DNA of 54,108 nt, taken from IMG/VR virus record IMGVR_UViG_3300043395_001550, positions 1-54,108 of that record; one strand, 5' to 3'. The translations under genes were made by a program, and so were the position numbers. How positions within the stretch are numbered: position 1 is the first letter of the stretch; the number at the start of each line of letters is the position of its first letter. The DNA is from a virus. Of this stretch, positions 25,875 through 37,000 are shown piece by piece. The notes beneath the pieces are model-generated. The model did no database searches. It was not told the origin of the DNA and saw nothing but the letters and a program-made list of their open reading frames with translations.

Positions 25875-28625
25875 CTAGTTATTAGGTATTATACTACCTC
25901 TGCTGTCTCTTGTCACTCTACCAACACAATCAACCACACTAATCAATTGAACGTCTTCTGGAATTCTATCATCACCTTCAGCAAGATCACCCACTCTAAT
26001 TACGTTGAATACGGGAACCATATCTGCATTAATGCCTTGATTAGAATTCACGCGAATAGTTGGCCACTCTGCAAATCCTATACCAGGACTAATTACATTT
26101 ACAGATTCAAGTCTACCAACACTATCAAATACTGGTTCTAATACTGCGCCTCGATCCGGTGTGATTGTAATTGTATCTCCCGGTTGATAATTTACACCAG
26201 GATTTGTTACTACAATTTCACCAATTTCCAAGACTACCGGATATGAACCGTTAGATGTTGGATACTCTGGTGGTACTACTGGACCGCCAGATGGTGGTAC
26301 TACTGGATCTGCTGCTGGTGGTGTTGTTGTAGATCCACCAACCTCCACCGGAACTGGTGATAGTGGTCCTTGTCCATTAATAACTTCAGTTATATTGCCA
26401 TCATTATCATATATTTCAATCACAGTTCCTGCTGGTGCAGCAATAGTGTCTCCAGGAAGAACTGAGATTGGTGTGAATGGTGGAACAACAGTATATCCAC
26501 TTATATCATTTCCAAGAATTGTGTCAGTTGGAGTTGCATAAACAGATCCATTTGCACCAACATATCCATTTGGTGCTGGGAGATAGGCAACCCCAGGATC
26601 AAGTACAATCACACCAGTAACGGTTAGATCTTCCTCACCAGGATCGGATGTAATGATGTTGTTTAGTGGAGTAATTGTACTTGATCCACTAAATGTTCCC
26701 TGACCAACTTCATTTCCATTTCCATCAACAGCAATACCATCTCCAGTAAATGTTCCATTATCAAAGTTTCCGGTTCCATTAAATGATTGAGTTCCTGTAC
26801 CCGTTCCTGATCCAGTAATTTGACCACCACCCGTATACAGTCCATCATCTGTGAGGAAAGTTCCAGATCCGGTAAAATTGCCTTCCTCATCAAATGTTAC
26901 AGTTCCCTGCATAGTTCCAGCACCCGCAGGCATTTCGCGGAACTGCTCACCACCTGATCCTGGTTGATCTGCAAATCCAGGCAAACCACCGACACCAGTT
27001 CCTGTTCCTGTTCCTGTTGGTGTTGTATTGGTTGGGGATACTGTGGAAGTTCCTGTAGCGGGAGCAACCTGAGCTGCTGTTACTGCGCCATTACCAAATC
27101 CACATTGATCCATCATAGTAACTGATGGCGGGGCAGAGTAACCACTACCACCACTCACCATATCCACAGCGAGTAGTGATCCATCTGGACCAATCACAGG
27201 ATTTCCTGCAGCACCTTTACCATTACCAGTAAAGTTTGCGCGTGGCGGCCCACATGGTTTGGCCTTGGTGTTACATCCACCACCGCCGCCTCCTCCCCCA
27301 CCGGAACCACCAGCACCGCCGGATCCGCCACCTTGGGCAAGAGAGTTTATCAAACTTCCAATATTTTTTGAAACCTCATCTGATTTTTCCTTAGGTCCAT
27401 ACCAGAAACTCCACTGATCATTCATCGTACAGTCAAGTTTCTCATCACAAGAGAGGAATCCTAGCAGACCCCAAAGTATGTTGAGAATGTCTAGGGGTCC
27501 ACCTTTAATATTAAATCCGGCTCCAGCAGCTGCTTGTATCGCCTTTATTACATTATTTACTTTATTGGCAATTGGTCCAATAATGTTACTAAAAACTCCC
27601 CCCGCCATCGCTTCAGCGGCACACATGGGGGCATCAATTAAGTCATCGACTGCCTTCTGAACAAGTCCCTTAACCAGTTCAATCAGAGCATCAATTAGTT
27701 TATTGAAAAGACATTGTAGACCATCTTGCTGTTCCTCTACAACTCTATTGAATCTGGATCTTTTATTTGGAATTACAAGATTGACAATCTCTTTGATTCC
27801 ATCATCAATAATATTATTTGTATATCCTCTAATCTTATCGATCAAAGTCTTGATTAGATTTGCAATAAATTGCGTTGCGGTATTTACTAACTGTGGAATT
27901 GCATTCTGAAGGTCTGATGCGGCACCAAGAAAACTACTTGCTTCGGATCTAATTTGATTAACAAGCTTAAGGAGATTTTTAAGTGCTCTCTGAACACCTT
28001 GCATCTCTCCAGCTGGACCATCGCACTCTCTTGTTTTTGGAACATAGTGTGAGTATGCTCCATCTTTAATTTGGTCAATATGTGCAACTCTACCAACAAG
28101 TGGATTTGGATTTTCCTCTAATGGTGGAGTTCCCTCTGAAGGTCCTTCAAGAAGAAGATTTTTTGTTGAAGATGTTTTTGTTTCTTTTAATCCAATATAA
28201 CCTGTTCTGGGAATATATCCTTCATTTGGATCTCCACCAAACAATCTTGTTTGTGATTGGTTTCCCAAGACTCCCATGATGATGGGTTCGGTTCCATCAA
28301 TACCATCCTTATAGAACCCGATGACATAGTTTCCTTGACGTAGATTTGCTGTCTGTGCAGATCCATCATGGCCACTACCAGCAGTTACTGGATAGAGAAC
28401 TTCTGCCATCGGGAGTTCATCATCGGTAGTATCCTGATACTTCTCTTTAGTATCTCTACCAAAAATTCTCACCTTATACCTATACCCCCATCCCTTCTCA
28501 TCATCCCTCTTATGGACTTTATGAGCATGGTTTTCATTCCAATTTTTCTCATCAACAACTTGTCCCATCCACCAATGGAACTCTGCTGTGCCACTAAATT
28601 CAGAATTGAACAGGTCTCTTGTCAT
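25875..28625 (-). CDS. gp5: Baseplate hub protein gp5-like (916 aa), no lysozyme domain
   Basis: Residues about 1-130 match the gp5 OB-fold: EFHWWMGQVVD, WGYRYKVRIFG, LPMAEVLYPVTAGSG, NYVIGFYKDG. A helical region follows (about 190-330), then a Gly-rich linker near 430-460, repeats of G-x-G-T-F type (about 570-650, MORN-like) and Pro/Thr-rich beta segments. T4 gp5 carries lysozyme after the OB-fold; I see no such domain here. Wall hydrolases occur instead in the two large proteins upstream. Operon: gp27-like, 72-aa protein, gp5. Confidence 0.85.
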   Translation of the reverse strand: MTRDLFNSEFSGTAEFHWWMGQVVDEKNWNENHAHKVHKRDDEKGWGYRYKVRIFGRDTKEKYQDTTDDELPMAEVLYPVTAGSGHDGSAQTANLRQGNYVIGFYKDGIDGTEPIIMGVLGNQSQTRLFGGDPNEGYIPRTGYIGLKETKTSSTKNLLLEGPSEGTPPLEENPNPLVGRVAHIDQIKDGAYSHYVPKTRECDGPAGEMQGVQRALKNLLKLVNQIRSEASSFLGAASDLQNAIPQLVNTATQFIANLIKTLIDKIRGYTNNIIDDGIKEIVNLVIPNKRSRFNRVVEEQQDGLQCLFNKLIDALIELVKGLVQKAVDDLIDAPMCAAEAMAGGVFSNIIGPIANKVNNVIKAIQAAAGAGFNIKGGPLDILNILWGLLGFLSCDEKLDCTMNDQWSFWYGPKEKSDEVSKNIGSLINSLAQGGGSGGAGGSGGGGGGGGGCNTKAKPCGPPRANFTGNGKGAAGNPVIGPDGSLLAVDMVSGGSGYSAPPSVTMMDQCGFGNGAVTAAQVAPATGTSTVSPTNTTPTGTGTGTGVGGLPGFADQPGSGGEQFREMPAGAGTMQGTVTFDEEGNFTGSGTFLTDDGLYTGGGQITGSGTGTGTQSFNGTGNFDNGTFTGDGIAVDGNGNEVGQGTFSGSSTITPLNNIITSDPGEEDLTVTGVIVLDPGVAYLPAPNGYVGANGSVYATPTDTILGNDISGYTVVPPFTPISVLPGDTIAAPAGTVIEIYDNDGNITEVINGQGPLSPVPVEVGGSTTTPPAADPVVPPSGGPVVPPEYPTSNGSYPVVLEIGEIVVTNPGVNYQPGDTITITPDRGAVLEPVFDSVGRLESVNVISPGIGFAEWPTIRVNSNQGINADMVPVFNVIRVGDLAEGDDRIPEDVQLISVVDCVGRVTRDSRGSIIPNN

Positions 28626-28632
28626 TTATAAA

Positions 28633-28851
28633 TCAGTCTTCGTGAATTCTACATTCTAGAGCATCTGGATGAGTATCACAGTAAAGCTCCAACTGCGTTG
28701 GATCGTGATCATCATCTGGGTGATTTACTTGATATTGTTCTAACGCATCAAGTTCATCTTCGATGTGCCTACGGCGTTGGGCACTAATCATGGGATTGTC
28801 TAATTCATCCCTATCGTCATTAATATGTTGCTGCAAAGATTTGTTTACCAT
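28633..28851 (-). CDS. Small acidic protein between hub genes (72 aa)
   Basis: Helical and acidic: MVNKSLQQHINDDRDELDNP, then a helix RRHIEDELDALEQYQ and a Cys-containing C-terminus. Placed between the gp27-like and gp5 genes, 7 nt from gp5. Likely a baseplate assembly or hub accessory protein by position; no homology recognised. Confidence 0.65.
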   Translation of the reverse strand: MVNKSLQQHINDDRDELDNPMISAQRRRHIEDELDALEQYQVNHPDDDHDPTQLELYCDTHPDALECRIHED

Positions 28852-28867
28852 AAATTTGTCCTCATCC

Positions 28868-30208
28868 TTATTTTCGACCTAATGATTCTCTAACCAAATG
28901 TAGTGATGTATAGGAGCTGTTTTTTGATATTCTGTGTCCCACATCTACTATCATATATATACCACCTTTGTTTCTACTTACATCCTGAGTTTGTTTGTTT
29001 GAAACTTCAGGGAAGTCCATGTATATTGTATCACCAGCATGTAAACCAAAGTCTGCTGGTATAGTGATGGACATTTTGGTGTTGAACAGATTATTGTATC
29101 TTGCAGAAGATTGTCTTAGAATATCATTAATATCAAAGTTTACTCTATCCTTTGATTTTGGTAGTTGCTCATCCAATTTTCGTCCAGTTGGCAATACCCC
29201 AGTATCATCAAACTTGGTAAAAATCTTAGCAATCTCCTGCTGAACATCATCTCCAACATTTGGCCTATAGAGTCCGCCAATATTTTGCTCTTGGAATTGG
29301 TTGGCAGTATCAAATTCAGTTTCCCTGTAATCGTTGCTGAATGGTTCAAATCCTTTCAATTCTTGCTTCATGAGGTTGCCAATCATCAAAGCTCTTTCCA
29401 TCTCAATTCCACTATCGAAGTGGTAGTTCAATATCTTAGCATCATATCCAGGTGGAAGTTCTGTTGATGATGTACTGATCAATCTCCTCTTTGGACCCAA
29501 CGACATCAACTTGTCGATCGATCTAAATTGAAATCCACCAGATCCGGATCCGTCATCTGCCGTTTCATAGAAGAAATATCCAGCAAGATTTCCAAGTGCT
29601 CCAGGCATATCTGGGACAGTCCGTTTTGCCAACCACGGAATAATGTGAAACGGTTTTTGGCTATATCCTAAGAAATTGAAATCATTCAGTCCTGGGTCAA
29701 CAGTAACCTGCTTTGCTGTACCAAGAACACTCTTAAGAATTTCATTTACATTATCAGGAATCTTTCCTTCATAACGTTTAGTAACTCTTGTCTTTTGCAA
29801 TTGATTTTGAATTGATTCTGGAGAGTAGAAGTCAATCGTATACTTTGTCTTTCTTGCATGTTCTGCAATTGCCCGCATCTCCTTTACTGCTAAGGCATAG
29901 TCTCCTTGATACCTCAGTTTATTGCCATACCCATCTTCAATAGCCAACTCTGTCTTTTCGCCAGCAGTTAGATTGAGTGTATTTGTGTTGGCATGATCCT
30001 GTGTCATAGCAGCATTTCCCTCCGAAGAGGAATAACCAGTATCGATGATTGCTGCAGAGGCCCTTACTGTAGTATCCAATATACTTTCGTACACCATCAT
30101 TTCAGAAATACCACCTTTTACATCTGTGGTATTTCCGTTATAATTTGATGTGATCGTGAATTGGCTTACATTTGCCTCTCCAGCTTGTGCAGCGACGTTC
30201 TTTGGCAT
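28868..30208 (-). CDS. gp27: Baseplate hub protein, gp27-like (446 aa)
   Basis: Starts MPKNVAAQAGEANVSQFTIT. Beta-rich N-terminus, a helical YTIDFYSPESIQNQLQKTRV segment, FHIIPWLAKRTVP, and a C-terminal IYMIVDVGHRISKNSSYTSL that is typical of gp27/gpD-type hub proteins ending in a lectin-like barrel. Length near T4 gp27 (391 aa). The adjacent gp5 supports the assignment; sequence identity to T4 cannot be judged here. Confidence 0.65.
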   Translation of the reverse strand: MPKNVAAQAGEANVSQFTITSNYNGNTTDVKGGISEMMVYESILDTTVRASAAIIDTGYSSSEGNAAMTQDHANTNTLNLTAGEKTELAIEDGYGNKLRYQGDYALAVKEMRAIAEHARKTKYTIDFYSPESIQNQLQKTRVTKRYEGKIPDNVNEILKSVLGTAKQVTVDPGLNDFNFLGYSQKPFHIIPWLAKRTVPDMPGALGNLAGYFFYETADDGSGSGGFQFRSIDKLMSLGPKRRLISTSSTELPPGYDAKILNYHFDSGIEMERALMIGNLMKQELKGFEPFSNDYRETEFDTANQFQEQNIGGLYRPNVGDDVQQEIAKIFTKFDDTGVLPTGRKLDEQLPKSKDRVNFDINDILRQSSARYNNLFNTKMSITIPADFGLHAGDTIYMDFPEVSNKQTQDVSRNKGGIYMIVDVGHRISKNSSYTSLHLVRESLGRK

Positions 30209-30213
30209 CTTGA

Positions 30214-33200
30214 TTAATGTCTACTCAGACTGTTTCTATTTCCACTATGACTATTTACTCCACCAGCAGACTGTGGGCCAAAGTCAGTAGTTCCACCCTG
30301 ATTTAGAGGTACGGGAACAACTCTTTGAACTATTATAGGTTGAATCATTAGAGATTGTCCAGTCTTCTCATACGATGCGTGTGATTGTAATGGGGTAAAG
30401 TCCTTTCTTGGTGGTGTGCCAACAGGATTAATCTGTCCACCTTCCTCTTTACCAATCCAACCACGCGGATCATACCAAGCTCTCTGAGGTTTCTTTGCAC
30501 TTGAATCACCACCACCATATCCTTTTGCTGCAGGTCCTGCTTTTGGTGCAGCAGGTTTAGTGGTAGGTTTAGCAGCAGGTTTTGCTGATGGGGTTGATGG
30601 ACTACTTCCAGACCCTCTTTTTCCACCCATGCCACCACCAGCTGGATGTGCAGCAGGTTTTTGTGGGAAGAGAGTTTGTTGAATCTTGGTAAGTATATTG
30701 CCACCACTATCTCTCTTAGGAGCCCAATTGGTTCCATTCCATACTACAGGTTTTCCATTAAGTGTAGCTTCCTGTCCAACCTTTCTTTGAGATTGTCCGG
30801 CGGAAGCATTTCCAGGAGTTCCAGCAACCCAAGATTGACTCTTGGAATCCCAAACTTGAGTCTTGCCATCGGCCGTTGTGATTTGTCCTGTGATTGCCTG
30901 CTTGACGATTGCTTCGACTTCTCTGGATTTCTTGAAGTCACGCTCTCCAATTGCTCCACTACCAAACTGATACCACGGAACGTCAAATGCAACACCATCA
31001 CTAGCATCATTATATGTTGGATCACCACCAGCCTTTCCAAAGTGTCCACCTCTGGCACTATGACTACCAACTCCACCAAATCCTTCAAATTCAGTAACGT
31101 CATATCCTCTTGCTTTAAGTGCTTTATATGCAGCAATCGCAGTCTGTCTGTTTGAGAATGAGAAGTGATCGTGAGCATTTCCCTCAGTTCCGTGGCCACC
31201 ATAATCATATCCGGGTCTGTTTGGATCTCCATGTAGGTGTTGATAGATGGATCCTAATGGTTTTCCTTTTGGTGTAGTTCCGGTTGGTGGTGCTCCTGCC
31301 TTTCCTTCTGCCTTTGCAAATTTGATTGGATCCTGTCTTGCAGCTTCAATAATTCTTCTTTCTTCTGCTGTTGCCTTATCACTTGGACCAATCCATGCAC
31401 CAATTCCACGTTCCTTCATGTATTGAAGTGCAAGTAGATCCTGAACTTCCTTGGAGAACTTTGCATCTCTGGGTATACCAGCCCGGCGAACCACTCCCGG
31501 AAGAGTGTTTCCGATAAACTGATATCTACCTACTGCGTGTAGTCTTCCCTGCTTAATCCACTCAGCATCAGACATTCCAGGTTTTTCTGCCTGAAGTGCA
31601 AGAACTTCGCCCACGGTCAGGTCGGTGAGTTTTCTTCCACCATGCTGCTTCATCTTTGAGAAGTCTCCGGAATATCCCTTAACACCTCTACCGCCAGCAA
31701 TACCGATCTGGTTTACGGCACTATATCCACCAGAACCAGCAGATTCATACTTACTGAGAATGTCTAATGCTTTCTTTTGATTTGGTGTCATGGTGACGGA
31801 TATATTTCCACCAGATCCTACATCTCCTGGTGCTGGTGTTACACCGGGAACTCCGGGAACTTTAGGTGTTCCGGGTTTTGCTTTTGCTCCCCGTGTTCCC
31901 CTTCTTCCACCCATGCCACCACCAGCCGGCTCCCATCCTCCACCAGCTGCTCCAGGTGCTCCGGGAGTGCCAGCTGCTCCAGGTGCTCCAGTCTCTCCTT
32001 CACCCCAGGTTTCTGTTGCTTCTTCGGGCGATCCTCTTTTAGCAGGACCACGACGACGCTTACTTTCGCCCGAAATATTTCTGATGGCAGTTTGTGCCTC
32101 CAGACCAATCATTCGCTTGAATGAATTACTTAAAGTCTCTTCAAGTTTTCCATCATCTGCGAATGTTGATGTTTCACTTGGTTTTACAACACCACCTGCT
32201 GCGAAGGCAGAGATTGTCTTATAGAGAGACTCTGATGCTGCGCGATTTGCAGATGCTTTGATGATTGCTCCAATCGATGCACCCAACTGAGCATAAACCA
32301 GATCCGATGGTTTTTGTCCGAGAGCAATATCAATCGATGCTCCCATGATGCCACCAACAATCGGAATCCCCTTCAGAATTTCCGATGTTTCTGTAAGTGC
32401 CTTAAAGGGATTTCCTATACCGCCCTTTCCTTCTTCTTCTCCCTTTGCAAATCCAAGAATGCTCTTGGCCCATCCAATCAGACCAACAGGACGATTGCCT
32501 CCATCACCACCTACAGTATCTGTGTCGGGGAATAGTCTTTGAATTACACTCTTTCCACCAATATCTCTTCCTGCTTCAGTCTTCTGCTTTTGTTTTGATT
32601 CTGCAGGTACTTTTAGCCTCTTACTTCTTCGAGTAATGGGTTTTACGGGACGACTAACTCTACCACCCGATGCACGACCTTTTGGTTTGGTAGTCTTCGA
32701 TCTCTCAAAGACCATATCATAGAGAGTTGTACCAATCGCATCACCTATGAATCCACCAATCACAGAACCGATTAGAGCACCTGCACCACCAGCAAGTAGG
32801 TTTCCGATGATCGGTACAACAGAACCTGCAATAGTTCCAATTGTTCCACCCAAAAATCCACCAAGTGCTTGTCCAGCTGCTACACCTGCTGCTCCTGCTG
32901 CTGCTCTTCCAGGAGAATCTCCGAATACAAGGGTTCGAATTGCGAAGTCAATAATTGGCCCGATAAACGGAACAAACTTTGAACCAACTCTACTAGCACC
33001 TTTTGCAACTCCTTTTGCAGCTCCTTGTCCAGCAAATCCAGCAGCTGTGCGGAATCCTTGGGTGGCACCCGGAGCTGGAGGTCTTGGCATTCCCCGCACG
33101 GGATTGGCACCCGGTCTTGCCGATGGACCACCCGGCCTTGCCCCTACTCCAGGTCTTGTGCCGGGGGCTGGGGGTCTTGTGCTTGGAGATCCAGGTCTTG

Positions 33201-34008
33201 CTCCAGGGGCAGGTGGCCTTCTTCCAGGTGTACTTCCAGGTGCTGCGCCGCGCTTTCCTTTTCCCCCACCACCCAATCCAAAGTCTGGCATCATGCCCAT
33301 AGATGCCAGAGTCATTCCGACGATCAGAGCCGTATTTAAGAACGTACTCAGTCCGCTGGTGAACGCATCGAAGATCTTAACCCCCGTGTCACCACCTAAA
33401 AATTGTACAGTTCCTCGAATTGTATCATGTATTTTGAATCCAAGGTCTACAAAAAATACAAAACCCTCGAATAGAGCACCAAATATTGTCTCCAATACTT
33501 TCCATGCTCCACCAGCAACAAATCCAACAACCTTTAACAAACCAGGAATAATATCCTTAGTTCTATTCAAAATTGCGCCAAGAAATGTGTATAAAAAGAA
33601 TCTCCAAATGGAGTCAATTAGTCCACCACCAACAACTTTTCGTACAAGTTTTGGTCCATCAAATCCATTCTCAGACTTCTTTGCTTCTAACTCTGATTCC
33701 TTTTCTTTACGCTTCTTTGAAATAGCATCTATCTTTTCCTTTCTTTCCTTCTTTTGCGCAAATATCTTGCGTGACATTAAAAGGGTGGAGATATTATCAA
33801 CTAGTCCTTCAATTTTCTTTACTTCTCTATCGTGCTTCTTTTTAAAGAGAATCTCTTCATTATCTTCGTTGACTGTTTTTTCAGTCTTGAAATTTCTGTC
33901 TGCGACCTTAGTGTATTTTGGCACACTAAAGTTTACCTTACCAGTCTTTGCAACGATCCAAGACTTGTTTGATTGTGGTAATAATTTGCCTGCGTCTATT
34001 TTTGCCAT
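30214..34008 (-). CDS. Large hub or tape-measure-like protein with lysozyme-like domain (1264 aa)
   Basis: Basic coiled N-terminus (about 50-120), hydrophobic segments (about 130-240 and 340-430), a Pro/Gly/Arg-rich linker (about 250-330). Residues about 750-905 form a lysozyme-like domain: KYESAGSGGYSAV with the likely catalytic Glu, LTVGEVLALQ, GRYQFIGNTLPGVVRRAGIP. Residues about 915-1020 form a second domain (GHGTEGNAHDHFSF, GSHSARGGHF, DGVAFDVPW) whose SH...G...AxD pattern recalls M15-type peptidases. Ends disordered. Probably delivers wall hydrolysis at the tail tip. Confidence 0.7.
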   Translation of the reverse strand: MAKIDAGKLLPQSNKSWIVAKTGKVNFSVPKYTKVADRNFKTEKTVNEDNEEILFKKKHDREVKKIEGLVDNISTLLMSRKIFAQKKERKEKIDAISKKRKEKESELEAKKSENGFDGPKLVRKVVGGGLIDSIWRFFLYTFLGAILNRTKDIIPGLLKVVGFVAGGAWKVLETIFGALFEGFVFFVDLGFKIHDTIRGTVQFLGGDTGVKIFDAFTSGLSTFLNTALIVGMTLASMGMMPDFGLGGGGKGKRGAAPGSTPGRRPPAPGARPGSPSTRPPAPGTRPGVGARPGGPSARPGANPVRGMPRPPAPGATQGFRTAAGFAGQGAAKGVAKGASRVGSKFVPFIGPIIDFAIRTLVFGDSPGRAAAGAAGVAAGQALGGFLGGTIGTIAGSVVPIIGNLLAGGAGALIGSVIGGFIGDAIGTTLYDMVFERSKTTKPKGRASGGRVSRPVKPITRRSKRLKVPAESKQKQKTEAGRDIGGKSVIQRLFPDTDTVGGDGGNRPVGLIGWAKSILGFAKGEEEGKGGIGNPFKALTETSEILKGIPIVGGIMGASIDIALGQKPSDLVYAQLGASIGAIIKASANRAASESLYKTISAFAAGGVVKPSETSTFADDGKLEETLSNSFKRMIGLEAQTAIRNISGESKRRRGPAKRGSPEEATETWGEGETGAPGAAGTPGAPGAAGGGWEPAGGGMGGRRGTRGAKAKPGTPKVPGVPGVTPAPGDVGSGGNISVTMTPNQKKALDILSKYESAGSGGYSAVNQIGIAGGRGVKGYSGDFSKMKQHGGRKLTDLTVGEVLALQAEKPGMSDAEWIKQGRLHAVGRYQFIGNTLPGVVRRAGIPRDAKFSKEVQDLLALQYMKERGIGAWIGPSDKATAEERRIIEAARQDPIKFAKAEGKAGAPPTGTTPKGKPLGSIYQHLHGDPNRPGYDYGGHGTEGNAHDHFSFSNRQTAIAAYKALKARGYDVTEFEGFGGVGSHSARGGHFGKAGGDPTYNDASDGVAFDVPWYQFGSGAIGERDFKKSREVEAIVKQAITGQITTADGKTQVWDSKSQSWVAGTPGNASAGQSQRKVGQEATLNGKPVVWNGTNWAPKRDSGGNILTKIQQTLFPQKPAAHPAGGGMGGKRGSGSSPSTPSAKPAAKPTTKPAAPKAGPAAKGYGGGDSSAKKPQRAWYDPRGWIGKEEGGQINPVGTPPRKDFTPLQSHASYEKTGQSLMIQPIIVQRVVPVPLNQGGTTDFGPQSAGGVNSHSGNRNSLSRH

Positions 34009-34014
34009 TTCTTA

Positions 34015-37000
34015 TTACCCAACAATTCCGTACATTTCTGTAAGTCTCTTTCTTTCCGGAATTCCAGAAACAGCATGAGCATTAAATATAGGTGCCTGTG
34101 TATAAACACTATTATCTTCTGCAGGTGGCAATCCATCAGGCATAGACGTTTTGTTAATTGGTGGAAGTGTAATAGCTCCTCCCATCGATCCTGTAACTGG
34201 TGCGCCAGGTACATTTCTATTTACCTGACTACTTAACTGTGCAAGTTTTCCACGTTGACCATCTTTTGCTGGGGCAGAGTTTGGATCAAATTGTGCAACC
34301 AATTTATCAACATGACTAATGCCACCCATGTCAACAAACTTTTTGGGGAAGATGTAATGATTTTCTCCGGGTTGTAGAGCAACCAGTTGTCTGTCAGCAG
34401 TTCCTCCAGGTATATTGACTCCAGTATTCTCCGTGACCATCTTGCCACCGTGCTGCTTTCCAACCCATCCACGTGGATCATACCAAGCTCTCTTAGGTTC
34501 TGCTGATTTTGCCGCTGGTTTAGATGTTGGTTTTGCTGTGGAAACAATTCTTGGGGTTTGACCAAAATTGACGTTGGTTTTCTTAATCAAGTTAAGATTG
34601 GACTTGGTTGTTTCCAGTCCATGATGACCACCATTAATCGAATACACAAAGTCCTTAAGGTTTCCGGTCTTAGCCATCTGTCCTAGATTTGCATCAGGGA
34701 ATAACTTTTGACGGTTTTCCATGTATGCAAGAACAGAAAGTGCTTGGATTTTTGGATCCTTTTCGATCAATCCGGGATTCTTAACAACATCATATCCCTT
34801 ATATCCATTTCTTACCAACCACTTATTAAACATTTCATAGTTTGTTCTACCAGTCAGTTGAACTGGGCCACGTCCAATAAAATTATATCCATCAGCATCA
34901 CCTTTATTCCCTAAAACTGGATTGCTTCCATACCCTCTAATTTTATTGAAGTAATTCCAACCTGGCTTTCCTTTTGGATCATTTGGTGATGGAGTATATT
35001 GTTCTCTTGTCTTAGTAAAGTTTCCACTTTCTTGCATCATACGCGATGTCAACATCTGCATAAATTCTTTACTATTCCACCCCTTCTCCTTCCATCTTCC
35101 ACCCTGAAGAATGCTAAACAGCATCGGCAGAGATTGCTGATATACAGGAGCAATATTTTTAGCAGACGCTTTACCACCAACCACACCAAGTTGATGTGGC
35201 ATGATTGCTCCACCACCTGCCATTCCGGGAACTTTTGGTGCCGCAGCTGCAGGAGTTGGTGTTGGTGTTATTGCTGGTGCCGCAGGAGTTGATCTAAATC
35301 CTGCCATTAATGGATTTGGAGTTTTTGGTTTTGCTAGAGTATCCTTATACTTGAGATTCCAAATATCTTTTCCTATAGAATCTGCTTGCTTATAATTCTT
35401 TTGATCCCTATACTTACTCCACATGCCCATCGCAAGATCAATCTTTGCGTTGGCAGATAGGTTTGCTGGATTTGATGGTCCAACAGTTTTTGTTATTTTT
35501 GGTGCTTCCGATTGCTTACCAAATCCACTACGGACAAATTCTTTCCAGGATTCTGTCTTATCTTCTGGGAATTTCAGACCCTTAATCTTTCCAAGAAGTT
35601 GTTGAGTGTAATAACTCCAGAGATCTTTTGGTGCAATCGAACCACCCTGTTGCCAGTTATTTGACATGGATGATGGAAAACCAACCTTCCCAGAACCAAT
35701 TATACCGCCACTAGAATAACCTTGTGAGGATTGTCCCCAAGCAGGTCTAAGATCTCCAGTTAGATTTGATGGTTGTGCTCCAACAACAAACTTAGCAGGG
35801 TCTACTCCAGTCTCATTTGCTAATTTCTGCTGTTGTTCTTCATTAAGAACTAACTCTCCGCGTTGTAGTACAGCAGATCCACCACCTTCTATCGGAAGTA
35901 GTTGTGTATCTTTTCCACCTCCAGCAACAGTTACACCAGTATCTCTACCGACAAATCCACTAAAGATTGATCCACCTCCGGAATAACCTTTAGTTTGTCC
36001 GGTTTGTAGACGGTGAATTTGTTCATCAATCTCAGACTTTTTACCCCATGGATCAAAGAAACCTACTTTTTTCTTCTCTTCTTGCAGTTTCTTGATCTTT
36101 TCAGACTTTGATCCAGGTGCCGATTCTGTTTTTCTCTCTTGGGAATCTACTGTTCCTGGCATAAGTGCAGGAATCATAGCTCCAGCAGCAAAGACACCTG
36201 CAGCAACTGCAAACTTACCGCGGCCGGTTAATCTTCCGCCAGCAGAAAGCTTAAGGTTTCTTAATGCATTTAATAGCATAGGCATGATCTTTGCCATACC
36301 CTTAGCAAAGAATCCTACCAGTCTAATAGTATTGCGAACAAATCCCCCGAAGGGTGTCATGAATAACAGGAATGCTGCCAGTAATGCAGGCCAGAAAGTC
36401 TCAAGCAATCTACCAAGAACTTCAATCTTCTTAGCGTTTTTTGGATCAGTAAACCACTTAACGAATTTTGTAAATATTGCTCCCAAGAATGTGAACTTAA
36501 TAAAAGTCCAGACCTTATCTAACAACCCTTTAACGGGTGCCAGCATTTTTTCCTGTATTTTTTTAAGTTCTTTTGCTCTCTTCTTTTCTAATTTATCTTC
36601 GTCAGTCTGTCTTCTTCTGCTTACACCAGACCTTCTTTCCTTTTCGGTTCCAGTCTGTTCTGCTTTTAATTGACCTTTTAGTGCCTTGAGAATATTCTTC
36701 AGATTCTCTCTAATGTTTCTTAGAGAATCCAGAAGTGTATCTACTTTTCTTTCTTTCTTCTTTGGTTCTTCTTGAACTGGTTCAAGACCTTTGTATTGTG
36801 CGGCCGCACTCGGACCACGACCAACACCAAGACCGGGACCTATAAGTGTCTGTGCAGGTTTCTGTGTTTGTTCAGTATCAGTTGATTCGGATTTTCTACC
36901 TCTTGCAAATGATTCCACAGTAATTTTTTTCTTCTTAATGGTAAATCTACCAACCTTAGATTTAATTCTTCTATATTCGTTGGTGAGGATTTCCATTTCC

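Noticed and set aside
32747-34078. 443-codon plus-strand open frame
   Set aside because: Antisense to the 1264-aa protein, no ribosome site, Pro/Ala/Arg bias mirrors the sense Gly/Pro-rich linker.
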